A DNA stretch of 64,000 nt from Candidatus Nitrospira neomarina (GTDB taxonomy: Bacteria; Nitrospirota; Nitrospiria; Nitrospirales; UBA8639): the NCBI RefSeq assembly GCF_032051675.1, contig NZ_CP116968.1, forward strand, positions 3,651,001 through 3,715,000, in the 5' to 3' direction. The notes beneath the pieces were generated by a model that saw nothing but the letters and a program-made list of their open reading frames with translations, made no database searches and was not told where the DNA came from. Below, in pieces: positions 51,908 through 60,207 of the stretch. The position numbers were made by a program, and so were the translations under genes. Numbering within the stretch: the first letter of the stretch is position 1; every line of letters begins with the position of its first letter.

Positions 51908-51960
51908 CCTTGAAAGATCTTGACGCTTTAGACCCGTAAGTCTTAAAGTGCCTGTTCGGT

Positions 51961-52034
51961 TGGGGGATCGTCTAGGGGCAAGACATAAGATTTTGGATCT
52001 TAGAACCCAGGTTCGATTCCTGGTCCCCCAGCCA
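51961..52034 (+). tRNA. tRNA-Gln (anticodon TTG)
   Basis: The acceptor stem TGGGGGA (51961-51967) pairs with TCCCCCA (52024-52030); the D-arm is GTC...GAC. The anticodon stem TAAGA/TCTTA encloses the loop TTTTGGA with anticodon TTG, reading Gln codon CAA. The T-arm is CCAGG-TTCGATT-CCTGG. The discriminator is G, and CCA is encoded (52032-52034). Confidence 0.95.
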
Positions 52035-52137
52035 GCCAAATCAATAGCTTACAGAGTTTTTAAAAATCAAAAAAGTTGAATGTAGACTCTGTGTAGACTG
52101 TCTGAGCAACTTCGATTCCTTCCTTCCCTTTTTTTTT

Positions 52138-52389
52138 CTACGCCGCCTTTCTTCGTTGGAGTTTCTGTGGTCTTCGAGCTTCCGTGCTCGGCTTAAACGG
52201 TTTGGTCCTTTCTTCCACGGTAAAACAGGAAGAGTGACCGATAGCTTCATATTTTTTCAGATCGTCTTGGGCCTTGGCTGGAGATCCATACAAAAACCCT
52301 AATATCTCGAAACCTTGTCCAGCTTTCTCCCGGCACGTTTGACAGTCACAAGCTACGGCGTACAACACTTGTTCGCGTCGTGTTCTCAT
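52138..52389 (-). CDS. Small hypothetical protein next to tRNA-Gln
   Basis: 83 aa from the ATG at 52389, preceded by AAAGGAA. The N-terminus contains VACDCQTCREKAG, a CxCxxC cluster that may bind metal; the C-terminus is basic (TEARRPQKLQRRKAA). No family recognised. It starts 3 bp after the stop of the RHH-like remnant on the same strand, like a small two-gene cassette. The position right behind a tRNA gene hints at an integrated element. Confidence 0.6.
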   Translation of the reverse strand: MRTRREQVLYAVACDCQTCREKAGQGFEILGFLYGSPAKAQDDLKKYEAIGHSSCFTVEERTKPFKPSTEARRPQKLQRRKAA

Positions 52390-52392
52390 GAT

Positions 52393-52563
52393 TCAGATTC
52401 CTTTCTTTTGTGGTCTAGCAAACTCTTTCTCTAGTAATGCCCGGACAAATCCCGAAACCGAGTAGCCTTGGGCTTTCATGACATCCAGTTTGGCTTTCAT
52501 GGATACCGGCAAATGGATGTGATGTGGTGTTAGAGGATAGCCGAAACCTGAGTCAGGAACTCG
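52393..52563 (-). pseudogene. Ribbon-helix-helix (CopG-like) protein fragment
   Basis: The frame open from 52563 reads TPHHIHLPVSMKAKLDVMKA followed by QGYSVSGFVRALLEKEFARP, a convincing ribbon-helix-helix: a beta-strand (HIHLPVS), helix A and helix B. No start codon lies before the beta-strand; the first ATG (52500) would remove it, leaving 35 aa. A stop sits at 52564-52566. I read it as a 5'-truncated regulator gene; a TTG at 52512 is the only alternative start. Confidence 0.6.
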
Positions 52564-53016
52564 TTAAGGCGGGTATGGCCTGGTGAATGGACATAGAAGA
52601 ATTCATTCAAACAACTCTGACTCCAATCATGGATGGTGTTAAAAAAAGCACAAGACAATGGTGTTAAAAAAGCACGAGACGCTACCAGGTTAAAGAAACC
52701 TGAAGTAGATACCGACATGGTTAATCCTCGCGTAATGCACAGTGCGACGACCAAACGGAACACATTACGGCATGGTTAATAGAAGCATTGTGTATATGAT
52801 GGTGGACTTTGATATTGCGGTTACGCTGATTTCAGGTCAGATGCAGGAGGAAAATTCGCATTAAAAGTCGCCGGGATAGAAGGCATTGAAGGAGGAGGAG
52901 GGCAGCGTTAATCGTAGTACCGCAGTCAGTCAGGTCAAATTTCAAATTCCTATTACATAGCCCAACCAAAATTCCTTCAGGTTTTCTTCACTTGCAAACA
53001 AAAACCACCGTTTCTA
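52564..53016. other. Degenerate gene-free stretch behind the RHH remnant
   Basis: About 450 bp without a supported gene. It contains a tandem pair of near-identical 23-24 bp units (listed separately). It looks like decayed mobile DNA, but no transposase fragment could be identified. Confidence 0.5.
52633..52680. repeat. Tandem repeat of two 23-24 bp units
   Basis: Unit 1, 52633-52656, and unit 2, 52658-52680, both begin ATGGTGTTAAAAAA and end GCAC(A/G)AGAC. They differ by one A in the run and one substitution. Confidence 0.65.
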
Positions 53017-53032
53017 GGGCACTAAATTTGCA
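53017..53032 (+). promoter_or_regulatory. Sigma-54 (-24/-12) promoter of the small secreted protein
   Basis: GGGCACTAAATTTGCA against TGGCACGNNNNTTGCW: GGCAC and TTGCA are both intact. The predicted start near 53044 is about 36 bp before the ATG. No GTATCT-type palindrome lies in the 200 bp upstream, so another activator or a different site is expected. Confidence 0.65.
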
Positions 53033-53079
53033 TCATACTGTGACCGATAGTATTTTTTTCCAGGAAAAGGAGGTGTGGT

Positions 53080-53415
53080 ATGTGGAAAAAGCTATTATTC
53101 ATAATTACGGTTTTGGTAGCTTTGCCGGTCACTGTCCATGCGTCGGACGGTCAGGACCCTGACACCGTGATCAAACAATTGTGTGAAGCGAAGTGGGGAG
53201 ACGCTTATGGGGGGCAGGAGTATTGTCTGGAGAAAGAATATCGTGGTCTTGAATCAATACAAGAATTTGGAACTCGATACCCACAAGGAACGCAAGAATA
53301 TACGATTCTGGCAAATTGCCTGGAAAAGTGGACGGATAGCATAGGAGAAAAAAGCTTTGAAATGGTGGTGTACTGCACGAATAGACAAGTTAAAGTCTAC
53401 CGGAATTTAAACTAA
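53080..53415 (+). CDS. Small exported hypothetical protein
   Basis: 111 aa from the ATG at 53080, with a strong AAAAGGAGGT upstream. A signal peptide (KKLLFIITVLVALPVTVHA) precedes a soluble domain with four cysteines (KQLCEAKWGDAYGGQEYCLE, LANCLEKWTDS, MVVYCTNRQ) that could form two disulfides. No family recognised. It is preceded by a sigma-54-type promoter, suggesting conditional expression. Confidence 0.72.
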   Translation: MWKKLLFIITVLVALPVTVHASDGQDPDTVIKQLCEAKWGDAYGGQEYCLEKEYRGLESIQEFGTRYPQGTQEYTILANCLEKWTDSIGEKSFEMVVYCTNRQVKVYRNLN

Positions 53416-53906
53416 AAATGGTATTGTCAAATTAAGCCGAATGGGGATCAATCCATGCGTAGAGCCAGGAATCTGATCCCTGACAAATCATTGGGTTATA
53501 GCCCGGTGAACTGTCTGCTGAGCGTTTAATTTTTTTTTAAGTTGACAATATCCAACTGGGGTATCCTGGAATTTAATGAAATTTTGTACTAAGCAACTCG
53601 GAATGCAAAGAATTCTGGGGTAGGTCTCCCAAGCCGAAAAGTTCTAAAATCGTCCACTAGCCCCAGCCAGCCTTCATTCTCTTTCCTTTCAAACCCTTCA
53701 CTTCATTTTTGTGTTTCCCTTGTTGGCTTGTCTGCCTCACTGGGCCAGGTTTCTGGGTTCTGTCGAAAATTGTTGGATATTGTTAATCTAAGCCTATGGG
53801 CATAATGATAAAAGGAAAAGCTCCTCAAAATAATTGCAACGGAATTTTTGAGGCATTGGCAAAATCCCCTTGCCGGCTTGGCTGTTCATAGATAACGTAA
53901 AGAGAT
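53416..53906. other. Intergenic region
   Basis: About 490 bp, AT-rich, no gene. A possible stem CCTCAAAA...TTTTTGAGG is visible near 53822-53855, before the Nudix gene; otherwise nothing was recognised. Confidence 0.45.
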
Positions 53907-54542
53907 ATGTTCGCATGGTTAACACGGTTTATTGAGCATCACCCCCACCTTCATCGTTTTGCCCTTTATATTTGGAGGCTGTTTCCTCCACGGGTGGCAG
54001 GATTTTTTAAAGGATTGCTCGCCAAAAGCTGGGTTGTAGGGGCAATAGCCGTCATGGTCGACGAAAGTTCATCCCCTCCGGAGGTGCTCCTGGTTGAACA
54101 CAGTTATCGGCCTAAAGGCGCATGGGGTCTTCCTGGTGGGTCTCTCGAATCGACCCCCGGAGATCCGACCAGGCCAAGCAACACTTCATCGCCTGACGAT
54201 GTTATACAGGCAGCTCTTTGCAAGGAAATGTCCGAAGAACTCGGTATCGCCATCAGGGTGAATAGTCTCCTTAGAATTGATGCTATTCCCTATCTTCCTG
54301 AAGAACCCGGCCCCTATCGATTGCACTTTTACTTCCGCTGTGCTCCACAGGACGGTTTCGCAATTTTCCGTGCGAAACTGAATTCCGGGCACATACGCCC
54401 CAGATCCCCCGAGATCAAAAATATACGGTTCGTTCCAATTCCTGAGTTAAACAAGTACGACATATTTTCAACCGATCTAAGATTTTTAAATGATGATTTA
54501 CCAAGGCTTGAGCCAGCCCTTGCTACATTAAAATCCGACTGA
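53907..54542 (+). CDS. Nudix hydrolase with an expanded Nudix box
   Basis: 211 aa. After an N-terminal helical segment (MFAWLTRFIEHHPHLHRFAL) comes the Nudix fold: VGAIAVMVDESSSPPEVLLV, RPKGAWGLPGGSLES and ALCKEMSEELGIAI. In a canonical box the GG and the RE are about 15 residues apart; here about 15 extra residues (STPGDPTRPSNTSSPDD) are inserted, and Arg is replaced by Lys in KEMSEE. The two metal glutamates of the EE pair remain. The substrate is probably a nucleoside diphosphate derivative. It is isolated, with no operon partner. Confidence 0.85.
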   Translation: MFAWLTRFIEHHPHLHRFALYIWRLFPPRVAGFFKGLLAKSWVVGAIAVMVDESSSPPEVLLVEHSYRPKGAWGLPGGSLESTPGDPTRPSNTSSPDDVIQAALCKEMSEELGIAIRVNSLLRIDAIPYLPEEPGPYRLHFYFRCAPQDGFAIFRAKLNSGHIRPRSPEIKNIRFVPIPELNKYDIFSTDLRFLNDDLPRLEPALATLKSD

Positions 54543-54911
54543 ATTTTATTTTTTCGATTATATAAAAAATTTGCGATGGGAATGTGTAGGCTCAAACAGT
54601 TTTTCAGTGAACCTGAATGGAAGGAAAATCAACGATCAAAAATACGTGTGTTTCCGAAATGGGATAACATGCGCATGAACAGGTGAACCGACGGAGTCAC
54701 ATTGGGAATGGTGAGGTACGACTAGATTCGAATCTCCATCGGATTTTCCCCACTAAGAACCCGCATCATGTTGGAAGGATTTCACGGCAGAAAGCATTCA
54801 ATGTTCGCACCGAATCCTACAACCCGTTTGGGATTGCTCTTCTTCAGCTCATGCTTGTGCAACCGATTCTCTTTACCTCACCGCTCAAAACAGAGAGCCA
54901 TGTCCAGGGGC
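54543..54911. other. Intergenic region between convergent Nudix and REC-PAS genes
   Basis: About 370 bp. Short open frames are not convincing; no terminator with a clear T-run was found. Confidence 0.4.
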
Positions 54912-55751
54912 TCATACGTTCTGAAACTCCAAAGGCCTTTCCTTTTTTGATTCTCGAAACGAGAGGTCCCGAATAAATCCGGAATAGGAAGGATGTGTCC
55001 CTGTCATCCAGGAATTCAAAGAGAGTTCGATGGGGAATTCCTGCCCGCTTTTTCTTAATCCATGGAGTGTGATCGTTTTCCCGATGACGTGAGATTCGCC
55101 TGTTGTTTGTAACCGGTTCATGCCTTTGGTATGAGCTTCCCGGTAGCGACTGGGCATGATCAGTGTCAGTGGTTTTCCGAACATTTCCTCGGCGGTGTAT
55201 TCAAACATCGATTCAGCAGCCTTATTCCAGGACATGATGCGGCCGGTGTGATCGGCTAATACAATGGCATCAGTGGCTGCCTGAAAGACGGCTTGGAAGC
55301 GGATTTCGCTTTCATATAAGGCGTGACGGGCGCGTTCCATTTTTTTTGCCAGGGCATAAGCCTTGAGAGCTTGACGCACCGTGGTTCTAATTTCAGAACG
55401 GTTGATGGGTTTATGGAGATAGGCAAAGGCGCCCTGTTCTTCAAGGGGGCCGGTCACATCATCGAGAGTGGTGTAACTCGACAAAATAATGATGGGAAGA
55501 CCTGGCACCGCTTTTGTCATCTTCTCTAGAACGAGTAACCCATCCATGTCTGGGAGTTTGACGTCAAGGATTACCACACTAGGTGAGTGAAGTTTTATGC
55601 ATTCCAATGCGGTCCCGCCTGTTGAAGCCACATTAATGTTATGCCCGTCGGCTTCCAAAAGATCTCGTAAAGTCAGGACAATATCCTGTTCATCGTCGAC
55701 GACGAGAATGGGGGAAGAGGAAGAGGATGGTATCGGGGATGTGTGTCCCAT
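54912..55751 (-). CDS. REC-PAS response regulator without output domain (second)
   Basis: 279 aa. REC: ILVVDDEQDIVLTLRDLLEA, VVILDVKLPDMDGLLVL, ILSSYTTLDDV and AYLHKPIN. A helical linker (QALKAYALAKKMERARHALY) connects to a PAS domain: RFQAVFQAATDAIVLADHTG, RIMSWNKAAESMFEYTAEEM, RKSGQEFPIELSLNSW. As in the 43368 gene there is no DNA-binding or enzymatic output. It has a near-consensus sigma-54 promoter (55826-55841) and paired palindromes (55965-56002) upstream. Probably a regulon member acting through protein contacts. Confidence 0.9.
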   Translation of the reverse strand: MGHTSPIPSSSSSPILVVDDEQDIVLTLRDLLEADGHNINVASTGGTALECIKLHSPSVVILDVKLPDMDGLLVLEKMTKAVPGLPIIILSSYTTLDDVTGPLEEQGAFAYLHKPINRSEIRTTVRQALKAYALAKKMERARHALYESEIRFQAVFQAATDAIVLADHTGRIMSWNKAAESMFEYTAEEMFGKPLTLIMPSRYREAHTKGMNRLQTTGESHVIGKTITLHGLRKSGQEFPIELSLNSWMTGTHPSYSGFIRDLSFRESKKERPLEFQNV

Positions 55752-55825
55752 GGTTTGACCTCATGTCTGGGGTAACTGCCCCTCAATGCGGATGTTCCTG
55801 AGAGTGGGCTTATAATGATTGAACA

Positions 55826-55841
55826 CGCAATCTACGTACCA
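55826..55841 (-). promoter_or_regulatory. Sigma-54 (-24/-12) promoter of the second REC-PAS gene
   Basis: Minus strand TGGTACGTAGATTGCG against TGGCACGNNNNTTGCW: GG and GC with correct 10-bp spacing, one change in the -24 box and one at the last base. The predicted start near 55814 gives a leader of about 63 nt. Confidence 0.75.
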
Positions 55842-55964
55842 ATTACGGCATACGTTGTATCGGTCAGGAGATAAGCCTTTGGAAAAGGTATGATTTTGTG
55901 AAAATTATTTAAGGGAAAGCCCCTGTGTTATTGACTTTACTTATATGAAAAAAAGGAAATTTTG

Positions 55965-56002
55965 ATATCTGTTTGGATACATCCAATTATCCAAATGGAT
56001 AC
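55965..56002. promoter_or_regulatory. Paired palindromic operator/enhancer C
   Basis: ATATCTGTTTGGATAC (55965-55980) and TTATCCAAATGGATAC (55987-56002), start-to-start 22 bp. They lie 124 bp upstream of the sigma-54 promoter. Half-sites match GTATCY/RGATAC less perfectly than in A and B. Confidence 0.7.
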
Positions 56003-56559
56003 ACAACCTTGGCCTTTATACTCGACGAGATGGAACTCACCGACAAGTGTGCAGGCGAATTCGCCCTAATTTTTCACACTGTTTCCTTTAATAGATCAAC
56101 TAGTTATTTCTAAGCCTCAATAATCTGGCTCTACCAGACGTAAAATTGTGAAGAGCACTGATCTCATTCGCCTTCGAAACCAAAATCGGCACTTTTGCCA
56201 TGTATGACAGAACCATAAAAAGTGCGATACGTATCCTGTGGGGTAGGGTGTGTATGGAAGTGGATCCAGGAAACCTATGAAGGTCCAGGGATTTTCGGCG
56301 AATGGGTTCGGATCCATGAGTCATCAAGGGCAGGTTTGGCCTCAATGTGGTGTGGCTTGAGTTCACCCATTGGTTATGGCACTCTCCACTGTTGATAAAC
56401 AAGAATTATGGCATGTTCATGCGGAAATTGGGTGTGTGGCTATACTGGTATGAAGGTCTGGGATAATGCCCGCGGCCCACTTTCCTCAAGCTGTCTATAG
56501 ATTTCTCATCCGCTCATTCCCATGAATGTTGAACCGCTGGTATATATGGTGAATTGAGA
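56003..56559. other. Intergenic region upstream of pyrF
   Basis: About 550 bp, no credible gene. It must hold the pyrF promoter. A 10-bp palindrome GATACGTATC occurs at 56226-56235, and again at 57492-57501 downstream of pyrF; it is not the same as the spaced GTATCY-N4-RGATAC sites. Confidence 0.45.
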
Positions 56560-57336
56560 ATGAACATGGTTATCCCCATACAGGAACGGTTAATTGTCGC
56601 ACTTGATGTTTCCTCCTTAGAGGAGGCCCGTCAATATGTGAAAGATTTAGAGGGTGTCGCCTGGTTCTATAAAATCGGTCTGGAATTATTTCTGGCAGTT
56701 AATGCGGATTTTATCAAGGAATTACGTGCACAAAATTGCCGGGTTTTTTTAGATCTGAAGATGAATGATATCGATGAAACCGTACGCCGAGCCGTGAATC
56801 TGGCGGCTGATCTTGATGTTGATTTTCTGACCATATTGGGAAATCATGCCACAGCCAAAGCAGCAGTGCGTGGCAGGGGGGAGCGGCCATTGAAAATTCT
56901 GACCGTTCCGCTCCTTTCGAGTTGGGGGGAGAAGGATCTTCAAGATCTGGGGATGTTGAGTGCGCAACCAGGAGAGCCCGCACGTTTTCATTCTGTGGAT
57001 GACTACGTCTTATGGCGAGCCGATATGGCGATGGCCCAAGGGTGCGATGGTCTGATCGCCTCAGGAAAATATGTAGGAATTCTTAGAGAACGGTTTGGTC
57101 GAAAGGCGCTCATTGTCTCTCCAGGTGTGAGACCTGCCGGACAGGACACCCATGAACATCAACGTTCGTTAACTCCATTTGAAGCCATTCGAGCCGGGGC
57201 CGATTATTTGGTCGTTGGGCGACCTATTCGCGATGCGGACAATCGACGCAAAATGGCCGAAGGGATTCAAGAGGAAATTGCCTTCGCGGTCAAGGCCGGT
57301 CCTTCGAAGGAGCCGATCTTGGCTGGAGAAAGATAG
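56560..57336 (+). CDS. pyrF: Orotidine 5'-phosphate decarboxylase
   Basis: Last step of UMP synthesis. 258 aa from the ATG at 56560 (MNMVIPIQERLIVALDV); a TTG at 56554 is also in frame. Signatures: IVALDVSSLEEARQYVKDL, FYKIGLELF, the catalytic tetrad block VFLDLKMNDIDETVRRAV (Lys-Asp-x-x-x-Asp; usual form DLKxxDI), IVSPGVRPAGQDTHEHQRSL and AGADYLVVGRPIRDADN. Intact and single; flanked by long intergenic regions. Confidence 0.95.
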   Translation: MNMVIPIQERLIVALDVSSLEEARQYVKDLEGVAWFYKIGLELFLAVNADFIKELRAQNCRVFLDLKMNDIDETVRRAVNLAADLDVDFLTILGNHATAKAAVRGRGERPLKILTVPLLSSWGEKDLQDLGMLSAQPGEPARFHSVDDYVLWRADMAMAQGCDGLIASGKYVGILRERFGRKALIVSPGVRPAGQDTHEHQRSLTPFEAIRAGADYLVVGRPIRDADNRRKMAEGIQEEIAFAVKAGPSKEPILAGER

Positions 57337-57962
57337 GTGGCATAATCCCATGAGTCTTGAAGGTACCAAAGTAACCCTTCATTAAATTTCCTGCACGTTT
57401 TTTCCCATTGCTTATTATTTTAGGAAAATGTCTGCTCACGCTCCCTTTTGTCTCTAGGTGGTTTGCCTCACTCCCTGAATGGCCAACTGTTGATACGTAT
57501 CCTCTCCTATTAAGTAATTTCGACTGTATGGTGACGTCTTGGTGCATCGGATCGTGATGCACCGTTTTTCCGAAATTACAGGGGGAGCGATTGGGATAGC
57601 CAGTGGACCCCTTCCCGATAATCTTTTCCCGGTATCCTCTCTCCCTTTTTGTTGATGCGGAGAAGCGTGACCATTAATGCCGGGATTGTTATGATGGGGC
57701 CGGATGATTGGGAGATATTGGGGTTGATTTCCGGATGGCCATGAGCCGCGATCAATCCCCTGAGCGAAAACAACATCCTGTGTCGCCGATGCTGAGGTAC
57801 GATGCGCTGGAGTAACCGGAGTAGAGATGGAAATCCAAGTAGACCCTGCCGTGGAAAGTCTAGCTTCACACACCTCTAAGGCAGAAAGCTCCAAATACAT
57901 CTTCGAATAACTTCCGAGGGTCACACACACAGTTCTGGACGGTAGACATCATGGAGGGATAT
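57337..57962. other. Intergenic region between pyrF and the hybrid kinase
   Basis: About 620 bp. One minus-strand open frame (57454-57930) has a GTG start and unnatural composition, and I do not accept it. Otherwise nothing recognised. Confidence 0.45.
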
Positions 57963-59930
57963 ATGGCGATGCGAAGGGAATGGTTGCGAATCCTCATTGT
58001 GCAAGACCGTCCTGACCAATTGGAAGCGCTCGTCAATGTTCTAGGGGAAGAAGGTTATGAGGTGGTAGGGGCCAGGACGGCCGCGGAAGCTTCGGTATTT
58101 GCGAAATGCGAAAGCTTTGCGGTCGCATTGGTCGATGTGCAGGCGCCGGATGTTTCCGAAGTCTCATTGCTTTCCCTTCTCAAGGCGAAGAATGCTGAGA
58201 TTCAGATGATCCTGAGTCCGGCCTTTGCTACTCTGGATTCAGCTAAAGATGTCATTGGTGAGCGCGTCGTTGCCTACCTTAAACGGGATGGGTCCCCATC
58301 AGAATTGCTGAGTACTCTCCGTCAAACGTTCCGTGACCAACTGACGGAATACACAAAGGAACTGGAGATCGCGCTGGAAGAGAGGGATGAACGATTTCGG
58401 CAACTTGTGGACCATATCAAAGAAGTGTTTTGGGTCTTTTCCCCTGACCAGTCTGAGATCTGGTATATCAGCCCTCAATACGAAACGGTCTGGGGACGGA
58501 GTTGTGCCAGTCTTTTGGAAAATCCTCGAAGCCTATGGAATGCGATTCATCATGAGGATCAACCACGATTTCACACACACCAATTTGCACCGGATGTGAA
58601 TGGGGTGCAGGGAGAATGCCGGATTGTGAGACCGGATAACACCATGCGGTGGGTGCGAATACAAACGGTTCCCATCCGAAAGCCTAATGGGGACTTGCTG
58701 AGCCTTGCGGGAGTGGCGGAGGATATTACAGAACGGAAGCGTGTGGAAGCGGCTCTGACGAAATCCGAACGCCAGTTTCGACAATCCAGCCGCATGGAAG
58801 CCATTGGGACGTTGGCAGGCGGCATCGCCCATGATTTCAATAATATTTTAACGGCAATTTTGGGCTATACCGAGTTGGCGTTGGCCACGGTGCCAAAGGA
58901 AAGCCGTACTCAACGAAATCTACAAGAAGTGCTGACCGCGGGTCACCGAGCCAAGCACTTGGTGCTTCAAATTTTGACCTTTAGTCGTCAAGCGGGTCAG
59001 GGGAAGAAGCCCACACCTCTCCACATGGTCGTCCGGGAAGCCCTGAAACTCTTACGATCCACGATTCCCACGACCATTGAGATCCGTCAAGCATTGAACA
59101 CAGAAGCCACCATTCTAGCGGATCCGACCCAAATGCATCAGATCATTATCAATTTATGCACCAACGCTGAATATGCTATGCGAGAACCTGGCGGGATATT
59201 AACCATTGCCCTGGAAGATGTGGAAGTGACAGAGGAACTCACGGGAGCGATCTCGGGATTACATCCTGGCTCGCATGTTCGAATGACGGTGGAAGATACC
59301 GGTTCGGGCATGACGCCTGAGGTACTCGAACGGCTGTTTGACCCTTTCTTTACTACCAAGCCGATTGGCGAAGGGTCGGGGATGGGGATGGCCGTGGTGC
59401 ATGGAATCATTACGAGTCACAAAGGAGCCATTGTCGTTGATAGTATCGTGAACAAGGGGACGAAGATCGACGTGTACCTCCCGACCGTTCCGACACAGGT
59501 CTTAGAACCTATTTATGATCAAAAAGCCTTTCCGACTGGGAAAGAATCGGTTTTATTTGTGGATGATGAAGAGACGATTGTGCGTCTTGGAAAGGAACTT
59601 CTCACCCAACTGGGATATACCGTGGAAGTGCACACGAGTTCCATCGAAGCCCTGAGGACATTTAGGCAAGACCCTCATCGTTTTGATCTCGTGATTACCG
59701 ATCAGACTATGCCGGGAATGACCGGGGAGGCTCTATCCCGTGAGCTTCTGCGGATTCGTCCGGATCTCCCCATCATTTTGTGTACAGGATTCAGTCATGT
59801 GATCTCTGCGGAACGAGCGAAGGCATTGGGTATTCAGGGCTATTTAATGAAGCCTTTGGCGATTCGGGATCTGGTTCCGATTATTCGCCATGTCCTCGAC
59901 AAAACATCTTCCTCCCTAGCCGAGTCTTAA
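57963..59930 (+). CDS. Cytosolic hybrid histidine kinase (REC-PAS-HisKA-HATPase-REC)
   Basis: 655 aa from the ATG at 57963, which has GGAGGG just upstream; ATG 57951 is in frame. The N-terminal REC (RILIVQDRPDQLEALVNVLG, VALVDVQAPDVS, AYLKRDGSP) has a Gln where the first acidic residue is normal, so it may be weakly active. The PAS domain spans about 140-260 (FRQLVDHIKEVFWVFSPDQS). HisKA has the phospho-His in GTLAGGIAHDFNNILTAILG (NtrB-like), followed by HATPase (DTGSGMTPEVLERLFDPFFT, GMGMAVVHGIITSHKGAI). The C-terminal REC is complete (LFVDDEETIVRLG, LVITDQTMPGMTG, YLMKPLAI). No membrane segment. Confidence 0.93.
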   Translation: MAMRREWLRILIVQDRPDQLEALVNVLGEEGYEVVGARTAAEASVFAKCESFAVALVDVQAPDVSEVSLLSLLKAKNAEIQMILSPAFATLDSAKDVIGERVVAYLKRDGSPSELLSTLRQTFRDQLTEYTKELEIALEERDERFRQLVDHIKEVFWVFSPDQSEIWYISPQYETVWGRSCASLLENPRSLWNAIHHEDQPRFHTHQFAPDVNGVQGECRIVRPDNTMRWVRIQTVPIRKPNGDLLSLAGVAEDITERKRVEAALTKSERQFRQSSRMEAIGTLAGGIAHDFNNILTAILGYTELALATVPKESRTQRNLQEVLTAGHRAKHLVLQILTFSRQAGQGKKPTPLHMVVREALKLLRSTIPTTIEIRQALNTEATILADPTQMHQIIINLCTNAEYAMREPGGILTIALEDVEVTEELTGAISGLHPGSHVRMTVEDTGSGMTPEVLERLFDPFFTTKPIGEGSGMGMAVVHGIITSHKGAIVVDSIVNKGTKIDVYLPTVPTQVLEPIYDQKAFPTGKESVLFVDDEETIVRLGKELLTQLGYTVEVHTSSIEALRTFRQDPHRFDLVITDQTMPGMTGEALSRELLRIRPDLPIILCTGFSHVISAERAKALGIQGYLMKPLAIRDLVPIIRHVLDKTSSSLAES

Positions 59931-60207
59931 GATCTCGCAAAAAGAATAAATGGGGAAGGTACGGTTTTATGAGTTTGTGGTGGATTATAAAATAGCCCTC
60001 TGAGGGCAGGCTATTGCGGATAATAATCATGAATCCCAGAAGCGGATCAGATATTGTTGATGTCATGTTTAATGGTCGAGATGTTGTCAGTTTGACCCAA
60101 ACCGTTATTTATAAAAGATCCAACATTGGCCGCACAGTCCATGATGGCCATTTCCTGGGGAAGAGGGAGATGACCTTCAGGAGTGAGGCGTGGAAAGAGA
60201 CAAAGTT

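Noticed and set aside
52111-52120. TTCGATTCCT as an attachment-site repeat of the tRNA-Gln 3' end
   Set aside because: Only ten bases match, not including the acceptor end, and no integrase gene is present.
52530-52763. 77-codon minus-strand frame containing SPGHTRLNEFLTQVS
   Set aside because: It overlaps the RHH remnant in another frame and has no recognisable homology; possibly decayed, but I cannot support it.
56100-56402. 100-codon minus-strand frame upstream of pyrF
   Set aside because: No Shine-Dalgarno, no domain, composition unlike a protein.
56226-57501. GATACGTATC palindromes at 56226-56235 and 57492-57501 as further regulon sites
   Set aside because: They have no 4-bp spacer, are single rather than paired, and have opposite half-site order to GTATCY-N4-RGATAC.
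57454-57930. 158-codon open frame on the minus strand upstream of the hybrid kinase
   Set aside because: GTG start, no Shine-Dalgarno, no recognisable domain, and composition unlike its neighbours (many Pro, Ser, Gly and His without hydrophobic core).
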